Program-made: the position numbers and the translations under genes
In this document: positions 1 through 7,710 of the stretch, one piece after another
How the letters are laid out: each line of letters starts with the position of its first letter
Numbering within the stretch: position 1 is the first letter of the stretch
The notes under the pieces: generated by a model
Told to the model about the DNA's origin: nothing
Seen by the model: only the letters and a program-made list of their open reading frames with translations
Databases searched by the model: none
NCBI RefSeq assembly: GCF_014645815.1
Contig: NZ_BMML01000015.1
Span: 62,001 to 126,000, forward strand
Length of the DNA stretch: 64,000 nucleotides
Direction of reading: 5' to 3'
From: Streptomyces fuscichromogenes
GTDB lineage: Bacteria; Actinomycetota; Actinomycetes; Streptomycetales; Streptomycetaceae

Positions 1-35
1 TGGAACGCGCCGAGATCGGCACCCCGACGGGCTGA
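1..35 (+). CDS. Possible 3' end of a gene entering from the left
   Basis: One frame is open from the window edge and would encode a C-terminus ERAEIGTPTG followed by TGA at 33-35. Only about ten residues are visible, so no family can be named. It would be convergent with the response regulator gene on the other strand. This could easily be chance. Confidence 0.2.
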   Translation, partial: ERAEIGTPTG

Positions 36-48
36 CGCGGGTTGCCGG

Positions 49-717
49 TCATCCGGGCCGGACGAGCCGGGTCTCGTACGCGAAGACCACCGCCTGGACG
101 CGGTCCCGCAGTTCCAGCTTGAGCAGGATGCGGCTGATGTGCGTCTTGACCGTCGCCTCGGCCAGATGGAGCGTCTCGGCGATCTCCGAGTTGGACAGAC
201 CCAGGCCCACCTGGGTGAGTACCTCGCGTTCGCGGGCGGTGATGCGGTCCAGCCGGTTGTCCCCAAGCGCACCGTCGCCGGACCCGGTGGGGAGCCGGTG
301 GGCGAAGTTCTCCAGCAGGAGCCGGGTGATCCGGGGTGCGACCACCGCGTCGCCGGCGGCCACGCAGCGGATCGCGGCCAGGAGTTCCTCGGGCAGCGCG
401 TTCTTCAGCAGGAAGCCGGAGGCTCCGGCGCGCAGTCCGGCGAAGGCGTACTCGTCGAGGTCGAAGGTGGTCAGGATCAGCACCTTCGCCTCGGGGTACC
501 GCGCCACGATCCGCCCGGTCGCCTCGATACCGTCCACGCCCGGCATCCGTACGTCCATCAGGACCACGTCGGGCCGCAGTTCACCGGTCAGACGCACGGC
601 CTCGGCGCCGTCACCGGCCTCGCCGACGGCCACCATGTCGTCCTGCGCCTCCAGCACCATGGAGAACGCCATGCGCAGCAGCGGCTCGTCGTCGACGAGG
701 AGGACTCTGATCGTCAT
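49..717 (-). CDS. NarL/LuxR-family two-component response regulator
   Basis: DNA-binding response regulator of 222 residues. The receiver domain (about 1-120) shows the acidic pair D9/D10, phospho-acceptor D55 in VVLMDVRMPG, switch T83 and K105. A LuxR-type helix-turn-helix lies at about 155-215 (TAREREVLTQVGLGLSNSEI). It starts 3 nt after the histidine kinase stop, so it is the last gene of a leftward operon: ABC ATPase, permease, kinase, regulator. In this family kinase-regulator pairs beside a two-gene ABC exporter usually control that exporter in response to cell-envelope or drug stress. That role is inferred. The perfect inverted repeat at 3882-3903 upstream of the operon is a candidate binding site. 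Confidence 0.93.
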   Translation of the reverse strand: MTIRVLLVDDEPLLRMAFSMVLEAQDDMVAVGEAGDGAEAVRLTGELRPDVVLMDVRMPGVDGIEATGRIVARYPEAKVLILTTFDLDEYAFAGLRAGASGFLLKNALPEELLAAIRCVAAGDAVVAPRITRLLLENFAHRLPTGSGDGALGDNRLDRITAREREVLTQVGLGLSNSEIAETLHLAEATVKTHISRILLKLELRDRVQAVVFAYETRLVRPG

Positions 718-720
718 GGC

Positions 721-1938
721 TCACGCTTCGTTTCCGGACAGGGCCAGTACGGCCCGTACCTGCCAGCCGCCGTCGTGGCGCGGCCCCGCCTCGAACTCGC
801 CGCCGTACACCGCGGCCCGCTCCCGCATCCCGTGCAGCCCCTGTCCGCCGGTACGGTCCGGCAGTTCCGCCACGGGACCGTCGTCGGTGATGCGCACGGT
901 GACGTGCTGCGCGGCACAGCGCACCCGGACCTCGGCCCGGGTCCCCGGCGGGGTGTGCTTCAGGGTGTTCGTGAGCGCCTCCTGGACCAGTCGGTAGACG
1001 GTCAGCTGCGCCGGGACGGGGACGGCCGAGGGGTCGCCCGAGACGTCGAGGCGGGTGGGCAGCCCGGCCGCGCGGACCTGGTCGGCGAGCGGCTCCAGCT
1101 GGGCGATGCCCGGCATCGGGTGGCGCAGCGCGTCGGGCTCGTCGGCGCGCAGTACGCCGAGGAAGCGCCGCATGTCGGTGATCGCCTGCCGGCCGGTCGT
1201 CGACACCTGCCGCATCGCGGCGGTGGCCCGCTCCGGGTGCAGCTCCTGGGCGAAGACGGCGCCGTCGGCGAGCGCCACCATCACCGACAGGTTGTGCGTG
1301 ACGATGTCGTGCATCTCCCGGGCGATACGGGCGCGTTCGCCGGCGACCGCCAGCTGGGACTGCTGGTCGCGTTCCCGCTCCAGCCGTACGGCCCGTTCCT
1401 CCAGGAAGGCCAGATGGGCGCGTCTGCTGCGCATGTTCATGCCGATGACGGACGCGGCCACCGCCATCGCGGACAGCCCGACGAACGACTCGACGACCCG
1501 CTCCGGCGTCGACCAGCGGACCGACGCGAGCAGCGCACCGGTCTCCAGGACGCCGACGGCGAGCCAGGTGTGCCGCTTCGACGCGTGGGCGGCCACCGTG
1601 TACAGCGCGATCAGCAGCGTCATGTCCGTCGGTGTGCGCAGGTTGAGGCACCACTGGACGAAGGCGACCGCCGACATCGCCAGGAACGCCCCGAGCGGTG
1701 CCCGTCGCCGCCATACGAGCGGCAGCGTCAGCAGCGCGTTGAACAGCAGCGGTTGCCCCAGGAAGGGGTGAAGGACACGGTGCATCGCCCCCGTCAGCAG
1801 CGCGCAGACGGCCGCCGCGAACAGCGCGTCCACCGTCTGCGGCGACAGCCGTGCGCGCAGCCGCAGCCGGGCGCGGTCGGCGACGGCGCGCCACGACCGG
1901 GCCCGGCTGCGCACGGCCTGGGGCAGGGCGTAGGTCAT
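721..1938 (-). CDS. Sensor histidine kinase (HisKA_3 class)
   Basis: Membrane-bound sensor kinase of 405 residues, partner of the regulator just downstream. The first about 160 residues contain several hydrophobic segments (for example TDMTLLIALYTVAAHA) with no large extracytoplasmic domain, so it probably senses within or at the membrane. The phospho-acceptor is H210 in AREMHDIVTHNL, the HisKA_3 signature. A GHKL ATPase domain follows with the N-box (QEALTNTLKHT) and the glycine-rich DDG and GGQGLHGMRERA boxes. It starts 34 nt downstream of the permease stop in the same operon. Confidence 0.93.
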   Translation of the reverse strand: MTYALPQAVRSRARSWRAVADRARLRLRARLSPQTVDALFAAAVCALLTGAMHRVLHPFLGQPLLFNALLTLPLVWRRRAPLGAFLAMSAVAFVQWCLNLRTPTDMTLLIALYTVAAHASKRHTWLAVGVLETGALLASVRWSTPERVVESFVGLSAMAVAASVIGMNMRSRRAHLAFLEERAVRLERERDQQSQLAVAGERARIAREMHDIVTHNLSVMVALADGAVFAQELHPERATAAMRQVSTTGRQAITDMRRFLGVLRADEPDALRHPMPGIAQLEPLADQVRAAGLPTRLDVSGDPSAVPVPAQLTVYRLVQEALTNTLKHTPPGTRAEVRVRCAAQHVTVRITDDGPVAELPDRTGGQGLHGMRERAAVYGGEFEAGPRHDGGWQVRAVLALSGNEA

Positions 1939-1972
1939 CGACGCGCCCCGGCCCCGGCGGTCGCGGCCGCCA

Positions 1973-2794
1973 TCAGGCGTCCCGCCGCCTGAGCGCCACC
2001 GCCGCTCCGGCCAGCGCGATCACCGCATACAGGCAGAAGACTGCGAAACCGGTCCACGGCGCCAGCGTATTCGGCTCGGCGTGGACGTGGACGAGCCCCT
2101 GCCCCGCCGTGCTCGGCAGGTACTTGTCGATCGCGTCGTACCAGGAGGACGGCAGCGCCTCGACGAGGACCGGAACCACCAGCAGCACACCGAACAGGGT
2201 GGCGATGCCGCCCGCGGTGTTGCGGATCAGGGCACCCAGCCCCACCCCGATCAGGCCCACGCCCGTCAGATACAGACCGGCACCGAACACCGCGCGCAGC
2301 ACGCCCGGGTCGCCCAGGGAGGTCCCGAGATGCCGCCCGGACAGTGCGGCCTGCCCGACGAGGAAGGCGATCAGCGCGGCGGCCGTCATCAGTACCCAGG
2401 CGACGACCCCGTACACCAGCGCCTTGGCCCACAGCACCGGCAGTCGGCGCGGCACCGCGGACAGCGAGGCGCGGATCATCCCGGTGGCGTACTCGCCGCT
2501 GACCACCAGGACGCCCAGGACGCCGACGGCGAGCTGGGCCAGGAAGAACCCGCGCAGACTCGTCAGCGTCGGATCGAAGTGCAGCCGCTCGCCCGGCGGC
2601 AGATGGGACCAGCGGTCGGCGGTGAAGTAGCTGAACAGATAGCCCAGGCCGACCATCGCGACCACCGCGGCCAGCAGGGTGAACAGCGTGGACCGCAGCG
2701 ACCGCAGCTTGATCCACTCGGAGCGGATCACCTTCAGCTGGGTGACCTCGCCGCGCTCCGCCTCGGGGATCACCGTCGCCGTCACCGTCGTCAT
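1973..2794 (-). CDS. ABC transporter permease (ABC-2 type)
   Basis: Integral membrane permease of 273 residues. The start at 2794 (MTTVTATVIPEAERG) overlaps the last codons of the ATPase gene by 4 nt (ATGA), a typical coupled arrangement. The N-terminus has the motif VIRSEWIKLRSLRSTLFTLL common to actinobacterial ABC-2 exporters, followed by about six hydrophobic spans. With the upstream ATPase it forms an exporter. The substrate cannot be read from sequence; drug, lipid or antimicrobial-peptide export is usual for systems linked to a HisKA_3 kinase. Confidence 0.9.
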   Translation of the reverse strand: MTTVTATVIPEAERGEVTQLKVIRSEWIKLRSLRSTLFTLLAAVVAMVGLGYLFSYFTADRWSHLPPGERLHFDPTLTSLRGFFLAQLAVGVLGVLVVSGEYATGMIRASLSAVPRRLPVLWAKALVYGVVAWVLMTAAALIAFLVGQAALSGRHLGTSLGDPGVLRAVFGAGLYLTGVGLIGVGLGALIRNTAGGIATLFGVLLVVPVLVEALPSSWYDAIDKYLPSTAGQGLVHVHAEPNTLAPWTGFAVFCLYAVIALAGAAVALRRRDA

Positions 2795-3735
2795 GCCGCA
2801 CGCCCTTCCGTTCCCGCGCCGACGCCCTGCGCCGCGGGTGCCTGGTACTCCACGGCGTCCCGGGTCAGCTCCATGAACGCCTCCTCCAACGACGCCTGCT
2901 GCGGCGTCAGTTCGGCCAGGGCGATGCCCTCCTCGGCCGCGACCCGCCCGATCCACTCGCTGGTGATGCCCGTCACCAGCAGCACCCCCGGCTCCTCGGA
3001 GGAGACGGTGACGTCCGGGCCCGCCAGCAGTGCGCGCAGCTTCTCCGCCTCCTTGGTGCGTACCCGCACCTGGTCCCCGGCGGCCCGTGCCGTGAACTCC
3101 GCGACCGACGTGTCCGCGATCAGTCGCCCGCGTCCGATGACGATCAGGTGCTCGGCGGTCAGCGCCATCTCCGACATGAGGTGTGAGGAGACCAGGACCG
3201 TACGCCCCTCGGCGGCCAGTCCCTTCAGCAGGTTACGGATCCACAGGATGCCCTCGGGGTCCAGGCCGTTGACCGGCTCGTCGAGGATCACCGTGGCCGG
3301 GTCGCCGAGGAGCGCGCTGGCGATGCCGAGCCGCTGTCCCATGCCCAGCGAGAAGCCGCCGACGCGCTTCTTCGCCACCGCGCGCAGCCCGACGAGGTCG
3401 ATCACCTCGTCCACGCGGCGCACCGAGATCCCATGGGTGGCGGCGAGCGCCAGCAGGTGGTTGCGGGCACTGCGCCCGGTGTGGATGGCGCGGGCCTCCA
3501 GCATCGCCCCCACCTCGTGCAGCGGCGCCCGATGGTCGGCGTAGCTCTTGCCGTTGACCACGGCACGGCCCGAGGTCGGCGTGTCCAGACCGAGAAGCAT
3601 CCGCATCGTGGTGGACTTGCCGGCCCCGTTCGGCCCGAGGAAGCCGGTGACGGCGCCGGGCCGCACAGTGAAGCTGAGATCTTGCACGGCGGTGCGCTCA
3701 CCGTAGCGTTTGGTGAGGGAGTGGGCCTCGATCAT
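2791..3735 (-). CDS. ABC transporter ATP-binding protein
   Basis: First gene of the exporter/two-component operon, 314 residues. Walker A is GPNGAGKST (34-42), the ABC signature lies around 129-134 (SLGMGQ, where LSGGQ is more usual), and Walker B is TVILDEP near 148-154. The C-terminal about 90 residues form the extra domain typical of drug-exporter ATPases (DrrA/CcmA-like). It energises the permease encoded directly downstream. An untranslated stretch of about 220 bp upstream carries a perfect 9-bp inverted repeat. Confidence 0.95.
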   Translation of the reverse strand: MIEAHSLTKRYGERTAVQDLSFTVRPGAVTGFLGPNGAGKSTTMRMLLGLDTPTSGRAVVNGKSYADHRAPLHEVGAMLEARAIHTGRSARNHLLALAATHGISVRRVDEVIDLVGLRAVAKKRVGGFSLGMGQRLGIASALLGDPATVILDEPVNGLDPEGILWIRNLLKGLAAEGRTVLVSSHLMSEMALTAEHLIVIGRGRLIADTSVAEFTARAAGDQVRVRTKEAEKLRALLAGPDVTVSSEEPGVLLVTGITSEWIGRVAAEEGIALAELTPQQASLEEAFMELTRDAVEYQAPAAQGVGAGTEGRAA

Positions 3736-3881
3736 GAAGAGTCCTCGTCGGAACTAGACGGAAGTCGTCGGGGGCGTCCGTTCGCGACCGGACCTGCATC
3801 ACGCTAGAACCGGGTCCCACCCGAATCGACAGCCCGTGGAGCGACGTTCCGACGCCCGCGTCTGCATCCGCGGGCTGAGCG

Positions 3882-3903
3882 ACGTACATCCGTCGATGTA
3901 CGT
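3882..3903. promoter_or_regulatory. Perfect inverted repeat upstream of the ABC/two-component operon
   Basis: ACGTACATC-CGTC-GATGTACGT is a perfect 9-bp dyad with a 4-nt centre, about 150 bp upstream of the ATPase start. Symmetric sites of this size are typical for dimeric LuxR-type regulators, so the operon's own regulator is the obvious candidate. This is inference. Confidence 0.5.
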
Positions 3904-3952
3904 GCCGACGGCGGGGCAGGCCGTGAACCCCGCCGGACACGCTGCTCGCGGT

Positions 3953-4315
3953 CTAGTACACGAGCGCCTGCGCCCCGTCCGCCATCGCTTCCTGCACGAA
4001 CACCTGCGCACCCGCGATCCGGACGCCCTCGATGACGTCCTTCTCCGTGATGTCCCGGCGGGCCGCGCACTGTGTGCACAGCGTGAGCGTGCCGCCGGCC
4101 AGGATCGAGTCGACCAGGTCGGGCAGCGGAGCGGCATGCGGCAGCTCGAACTCCGCGGCCCGCCCCGGCAGCGCGAACCACGCGGACTCGCCGGTCAGCC
4201 ACATCGACACCTCGACGCCGCTGGCCACGGCCACCGCCGCCACCGTGAACGCCTGCGAGCACCGCTCCGGGGCGTCCACGCCCGCCGTCACCTTGATCAC
4301 GAGCTTCTTAGCCAT
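3953..4315 (-). CDS. DsrE-family protein
   Basis: Small cytosolic protein of 120 residues. It has the DsrE/DsrF-like fold pattern: an N-terminal beta strand (KKLVIKVTAG), an amphipathic helix, a hydrophobic WLTGESAWFAL segment, and the CTQCAARRDI stretch with a CxxC pair near residue 80. DsrE-like proteins take part in sulfur relay, but a sulfur-carrier role for this paralogue is not established. It is a lone gene, leftward, between the ABC operon and the small gene at 4353-4724. Confidence 0.8.
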   Translation of the reverse strand: MAKKLVIKVTAGVDAPERCSQAFTVAAVAVASGVEVSMWLTGESAWFALPGRAAEFELPHAAPLPDLVDSILAGGTLTLCTQCAARRDITEKDVIEGVRIAGAQVFVQEAMADGAQALVY

Positions 4316-4352
4316 GCGAGCAGCCTAATCCGGCCGTCGGCGGCCTGGCGGT

Positions 4353-4724
4353 TCACGGCAGGTGCGCCGCGCGCTGGTGCTGGCGCAGCAGCACGTTCGC
4401 GTCGGTGGCCGCGCTGTGGTCGTGGCCGGCGCGGGCGGTCTCCCGGCGGCCGTCCAGCTCGCCGCACTCGACGCAGCCGGGGACGGGCCAGGGTGGGCGG
4501 CTGAGGTCCTCCGGGTCCGGCGGTACGGCCCAGGTACGGTCGTTCGCCGCGCGTACGCCCGCACTGATCCGTTCTCTGTCGGTGGCGGGGCGCAGCATCG
4601 CCGGATGGGCCTGCCACTCCCTGCCGCCGCCGACGGGGCGCAGTATCGCGTACGGCCCCGACTGGTCCTGGTACTCGCCGACCTGGTCGGTGGCGGTGTC
4701 GTAGAGCAGGGTTCCGGGCTCCAT
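4353..4724 (-). CDS. Small hypothetical protein next to an XRE/DUF397 pair
   Basis: Protein of 123 residues without a named domain. The N-terminus (MEPGTLLYDTATDQVGEYQD) and the stretch around PVGGGREWQAHPAMLRPATD resemble a family I recall as common in Streptomyces beside XRE-DUF397 (WhiJ-type) regulators. A CVECG motif lies near residue 80. It is transcribed divergently from the XRE gene; the 176-bp spacer holds an inverted repeat. Function unknown. Confidence 0.7.
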   Translation of the reverse strand: MEPGTLLYDTATDQVGEYQDQSGPYAILRPVGGGREWQAHPAMLRPATDRERISAGVRAANDRTWAVPPDPEDLSRPPWPVPGCVECGELDGRRETARAGHDHSAATDANVLLRQHQRAAHLP

Positions 4725-4740
4725 GGCATTCGCTCCTTTC

Positions 4741-4773
4741 GTCCAACATCTATACGAAATGCGAGAGTTGGAC
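4741..4773. promoter_or_regulatory. Inverted repeat in the divergent XRE promoter region
   Basis: GTCCAAC (4741-4747) and GTTGGAC (4767-4773) form a perfect 7-bp dyad with a 19-nt spacer, overlapping a second small dyad AGAGT/ACTCT (4764-4779). It lies between the divergent genes at 4353-4724 and 4901-5743 in a locally AT-richer stretch, so it is a candidate autoregulatory operator for the XRE protein. Confidence 0.4.
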
Positions 4774-4900
4774 TACTCTGCGTGTCGAGGCTGCTACGAG
4801 GATGGCCCGGGGGCGGGGTAGGCACGCCGACGACGAGCGGTTCTTCCCCGTCTGGCGGCGCTAATTCCACAAATTCCACGGGGAACCAGGGAGGGGCGCG

Positions 4901-5743
4901 GTGCCGCAGAGGCGGGTGGTGACGGGGCGTAGCCAGGAGCCCAGGCAACGGTTCGCGGAGGAGCTGCGGTTGCTGAGGGCGGAGCGGGGGGTGAGCTTAA
5001 AAGGACTGGCCGAGGAACTGGGCTGGGACGCGTCCAACTTCGGGAAGATGGAGAGCGGGCGGACCCTGGGCAGCCCGGAGCTCGTGGAGGCGCTGGACCA
5101 GTTCTATGGGACACCTGGGCTGTTGCTGGCGCTTTGGGAGCTGGCGGTTGGGGATCCGTCGCAGTTCAAGGAGCAGTACCGGAGGTACATGGTGCTGGAG
5201 GCCGAGGCGACCAGCCTGTGGCACTACGGAGTGAGCCGTCCGCCAGGGGTGCTTCAGACCCCGGCGTACGTGCGTGAGGCGCTTGCGGCGGGCGGCCTGA
5301 AGGGTGAGGAACTGGAGCAGCAGGTCGTCGCGCGCATCGGACGGCAGGCCGTGCTGGAGGGTGACGACGCCCCACCGTTTCGCGTCATTCTCTCGGAGGC
5401 GGTGCTGCGCAACTCGTTGCGCGTCCCGGGGGAATGGCGCGAGCAACTGGAGTATCTGGTGGCAGCAGGAGCGCGCCCGAACATCACGCTGCACGTGCTG
5501 CCGTTCGGTACCGGGTTGCATCGGCTGGACAGCATGTCCGTCATGTTCCTGCGCCTCGCGGAAGGCCGTACGGTTGCCTATACAGAAAACGACGTACGGG
5601 GCGAACTGATCGAAGAAACCAGCCGGGTTGAGCTCCTGCACCGCACCTATGATGACGTTCGTGACCTGGCGCTGAGTCCCGCTGAGTCGCGGACGTTCAT
5701 CTTGCGGATGCTGGAGGAAGTGCCGTGCGAGCCATCGACTTGA
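4901..5743 (+). CDS. XRE-family regulator with DUF5753 domain (WhiJ-like)
   Basis: DNA-binding protein of 280 residues. An XRE helix-turn-helix (about 18-72; RGVSLKGLAEELGWDASNFG) is followed by a C-terminal DUF5753 ligand-like domain (about 95-275) with the hallmark YGVSRPPGVLQTPAYVR and the ITLHVLPFGTG region. Family members pair with DUF397 proteins and many modulate Streptomyces development and antibiotic production (WhiJ, AbaA systems). The DUF397 gene follows immediately and overlaps by 19 nt. The GTG start at 4901 precedes PQRRVVTGRS. Confidence 0.92.
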   Translation: MPQRRVVTGRSQEPRQRFAEELRLLRAERGVSLKGLAEELGWDASNFGKMESGRTLGSPELVEALDQFYGTPGLLLALWELAVGDPSQFKEQYRRYMVLEAEATSLWHYGVSRPPGVLQTPAYVREALAAGGLKGEELEQQVVARIGRQAVLEGDDAPPFRVILSEAVLRNSLRVPGEWREQLEYLVAAGARPNITLHVLPFGTGLHRLDSMSVMFLRLAEGRTVAYTENDVRGELIEETSRVELLHRTYDDVRDLALSPAESRTFILRMLEEVPCEPST

Positions 5744-6084
5744 GCAATCTCACGTGGCGCAAGAGCAGCTACAGCAACTCCGACGGTGGCGAATGCGTCG
5801 AGGTTTCCGACGATCTTCTCGCCTCCGTGCAGTGGTGCAAGAGCAGCTACAGCAACACGAGTGGCGGCGACTGTGTCGAGGTCTCCGACGATCTCCTGGC
5901 CGCAGCCTCCTGGCACAAGAGCAGCTACAGCAACTCCGACGGCGGCAACTGCCTCGAAGTCGCCGCCGGCATCCCCTCCCTCGTCCCCGTCCGCGACAGC
6001 AAGGCCCCCGCCCACGGAACCCTCCTCTTCACGGCCTCCTCCTGGTCCGTGTTCGTCGCGGCGGTCAAGACGGACGGCGTCTAA
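5725..6084 (+). CDS. DUF397 protein with three tandem modules
   Basis: Partner of the upstream XRE regulator, starting at a GTG inside its last codons. Usual DUF397 proteins are about 60-80 residues with one module. This one is 119 residues and repeats the N-terminal signature three times: W.KSSYSN..GG.CVEV at about 10-28, 36-54 and 62-80. Only the last copy continues into the canonical C-terminal strand (VPVRDSK... TLLFTASSWSVFVAAVK). The first two modules end in nearly the same SDDLLA linker, so this is a recent internal triplication. In characterised pairs the DUF397 protein antagonises its XRE partner; that is inferred here. Confidence 0.9.
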   Translation: MRAIDLSNLTWRKSSYSNSDGGECVEVSDDLLASVQWCKSSYSNTSGGDCVEVSDDLLAAASWHKSSYSNSDGGNCLEVAAGIPSLVPVRDSKAPAHGTLLFTASSWSVFVAAVKTDGV

Positions 6085-6688
6085 GTCGCCCCGTACGCCT
6101 CCGTCGCCACCCGCACGAACGACCGCAGCAGCGGATTCCCGTCCGCCTCCTTCCCCTTCCACGCCAGCACCACCCGGCTCGGCGGCATGTCCTCGACCGG
6201 CACCACCGTGAGACCGTCCCCGGGGTCATGGTCGGCCAGGGTCATGCCGACCGTGCCGTTCCAGAGCACGGCCTGCCGGCACTCCTGAACGGCCCGTACC
6301 ACCGGCCCCTCGGGATGCGGATCTCGGCGCCCGGGTGGCGTTCGCGGTAGGCGCGGGCCAGCCTTCGTACGCCCGGATCCGTGCTGTCGCCCAGGAGGCC
6401 GACGGTGAGAACCCCTGCCCCCGCCGCCGTCGCGACCCGTACGCGCAGCCTGTCGGCCTGGTCGAGGAGTGCGTGGGCCTCGTCCAGCAGGACCGCTCCG
6501 ACCGGGGTCAGGGCGACCCCCGCCGGTGACCGTTCGAAGAGCCGTGCGCCGATCTCGGTCTCCAGGGTCTTGATCGCGCGGCTCAGCGGGGGCTGGCTCA
6601 TGTGGAGTCGCGCGGCGGCCCGGCCGAAGTGGAGTTCCTCGGAGACCGCCACGAAATAGCGCAGCGTGCGTAGCTCCATTCGCTCCAT
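6081..6688 (-). pseudogene. LysR-family regulator, internally deleted and frameshifted
   Basis: The N-terminal winged helix-turn-helix is intact (MELRTLRYFVAVSEELHFGR, start 6679 or 6688) and runs to about AYRERHPGAEIRI. The C-terminal end of a LysR effector domain (DGLTVVPVEDMPPSRVVLAW ...) is present in a different frame down to 6081. Together they span only about 200 codons against the usual about 300, so roughly 90 residues of the effector domain are lost and the frame is shifted near 6300-6330. A truncated DNA-binding protein might still be made (frame closes at 6242). It is divergent from the cupin gene, its likely former target. Confidence 0.85.
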
Positions 6689-6768
6689 GCAGCAACGATA
6701 CCGATCGGGTATGGAGGGGGCGGAACAGGTCTTGGACAGCCGTACCGCCCCGGCCGTCGAATCGAAGC

Positions 6769-7257
6769 ATGACGATTCACGACCATGACCACGATCACGG
6801 CAACACGCCCGCTGTAGCCGTCGTCGGCCCGGACGACGGTGAGGTGCTGATGCTCGGCGCCACCCGGATGCGGGTCCTGGAGGACGGCCGTACCACCGGC
6901 CACCGCCTCGGCCTCGCCGAGTCCGTGCTCGCACCGCACACCCCCGGCCCGCCGCAGCACCGGCACGCGCGGCACGACGAGGGCTTCTACGTCGTCTCCG
7001 GCTCGGTGCGTTTCACGGTCGGGGAGGAGGAGCACGACGCCACGGCCGGGACGCTCGTCATGGTGCCGCCCGGCGCCCCGCACACCTTCGCCAACGTCAC
7101 CGGCGAACCGGCCGTCATGCTCAGCACGTTCACGCCCGATCTGTACGTCCAGTACTTCCGGGATCTGCGGGACATGTTCGCGGCCGGTACGGCACCGACC
7201 CCGCGGGCCCACACCGAGGTGATGAGCCGCTACGGCACCGAACCCGCCACCTCATGA
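6769..7257 (+). CDS. Cupin-domain protein
   Basis: Single-domain cupin of 162 residues with a His/Asp-rich N-terminus (HDHDHDHG, possibly metal-binding). The two cupin motifs are visible: PPQHRHARHDEGFYVVSGSV (metal ligands His, His, Glu) and the second around GTLVMVPPGAPHTF (His). Enzyme or sensor role unknown. Its stop overlaps the start of the DoxX gene by 4 nt. A decayed LysR gene lies divergently upstream, suggesting the pair was once LysR-controlled. Confidence 0.88.
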   Translation: MTIHDHDHDHGNTPAVAVVGPDDGEVLMLGATRMRVLEDGRTTGHRLGLAESVLAPHTPGPPQHRHARHDEGFYVVSGSVRFTVGEEEHDATAGTLVMVPPGAPHTFANVTGEPAVMLSTFTPDLYVQYFRDLRDMFAAGTAPTPRAHTEVMSRYGTEPATS

Positions 7258-7613
7258 GCGCCGCCCACTGGATCGTGGCCGGTCTGCTCGCCCTCTTCCA
7301 CCTCTACGCGGGCGGGTTGAAGGCCGTACGGAGCCGGGAGCGGCTGCGGCCGATGATGGCGTGGGTGGACGGCATGCCGATGGCGGCCGTGCGGGCGATC
7401 GGGGGCGTCGAGGTGCTCGGCGCGATCGGCCTGGTGCTGCCACGGCTGACCGGCGTCGCGCCCTGGCTGGTCCAGGTCGCCGCGGTCGGCTTCGCGGTCC
7501 TCCAAGTGAGCGCGATCGGAGTCCATTTGAGGATGGGAGACCGACAAGTCGCCCTTAATGCACTGCTGTTGCTCACGGCGGTGGTGGCCGGCGGGCTCGC
7601 GGCGGTGTCCTGA
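7254..7613 (+). CDS. DoxX-family membrane protein
   Basis: Protein of 119 residues with four predicted transmembrane helices (about 5-22, 48-65, 72-90, 98-117), the DoxX/SURF4-like layout. It is translationally coupled to the cupin gene (ATGA overlap). DoxX proteins are linked to redox and quinone-related membrane functions in some bacteria; no specific role can be read here. Confidence 0.85.
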   Translation: MSAAHWIVAGLLALFHLYAGGLKAVRSRERLRPMMAWVDGMPMAAVRAIGGVEVLGAIGLVLPRLTGVAPWLVQVAAVGFAVLQVSAIGVHLRMGDRQVALNALLLLTAVVAGGLAAVS

Positions 7614-7631
7614 TTGTAATTAATCCCTGTA

Positions 7632-7646
7632 CAACTCACTGAGTTG
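7632..7646. promoter_or_regulatory. Short palindrome in an AT-rich promoter region
   Basis: CAACTCA-C-TGAGTTG is a perfect 7-bp dyad around one base. It sits in an unusually AT-rich stretch (TTGTAATTAATCC just upstream) about 65 bp before the first gene of the three-gene membrane cluster at 7711, so it probably belongs to that promoter. Confidence 0.35.
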
Positions 7647-7710
7647 ACCATGAGTCTCCTGTGGAGCGTGGATCAAGGAATCCACGCCCCGTTGCCAACA
7701 GGGGGACGAA

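Noticed and set aside
139..1992. Very long open frame antisense to the kinase and regulator genes
   Set aside because: It mirrors the third-codon GC bias of the real genes on the other strand and has no protein family features. Similar long antisense frames at 18601-21438, 43216-44790 and 22825-23697 were dropped for the same reason.
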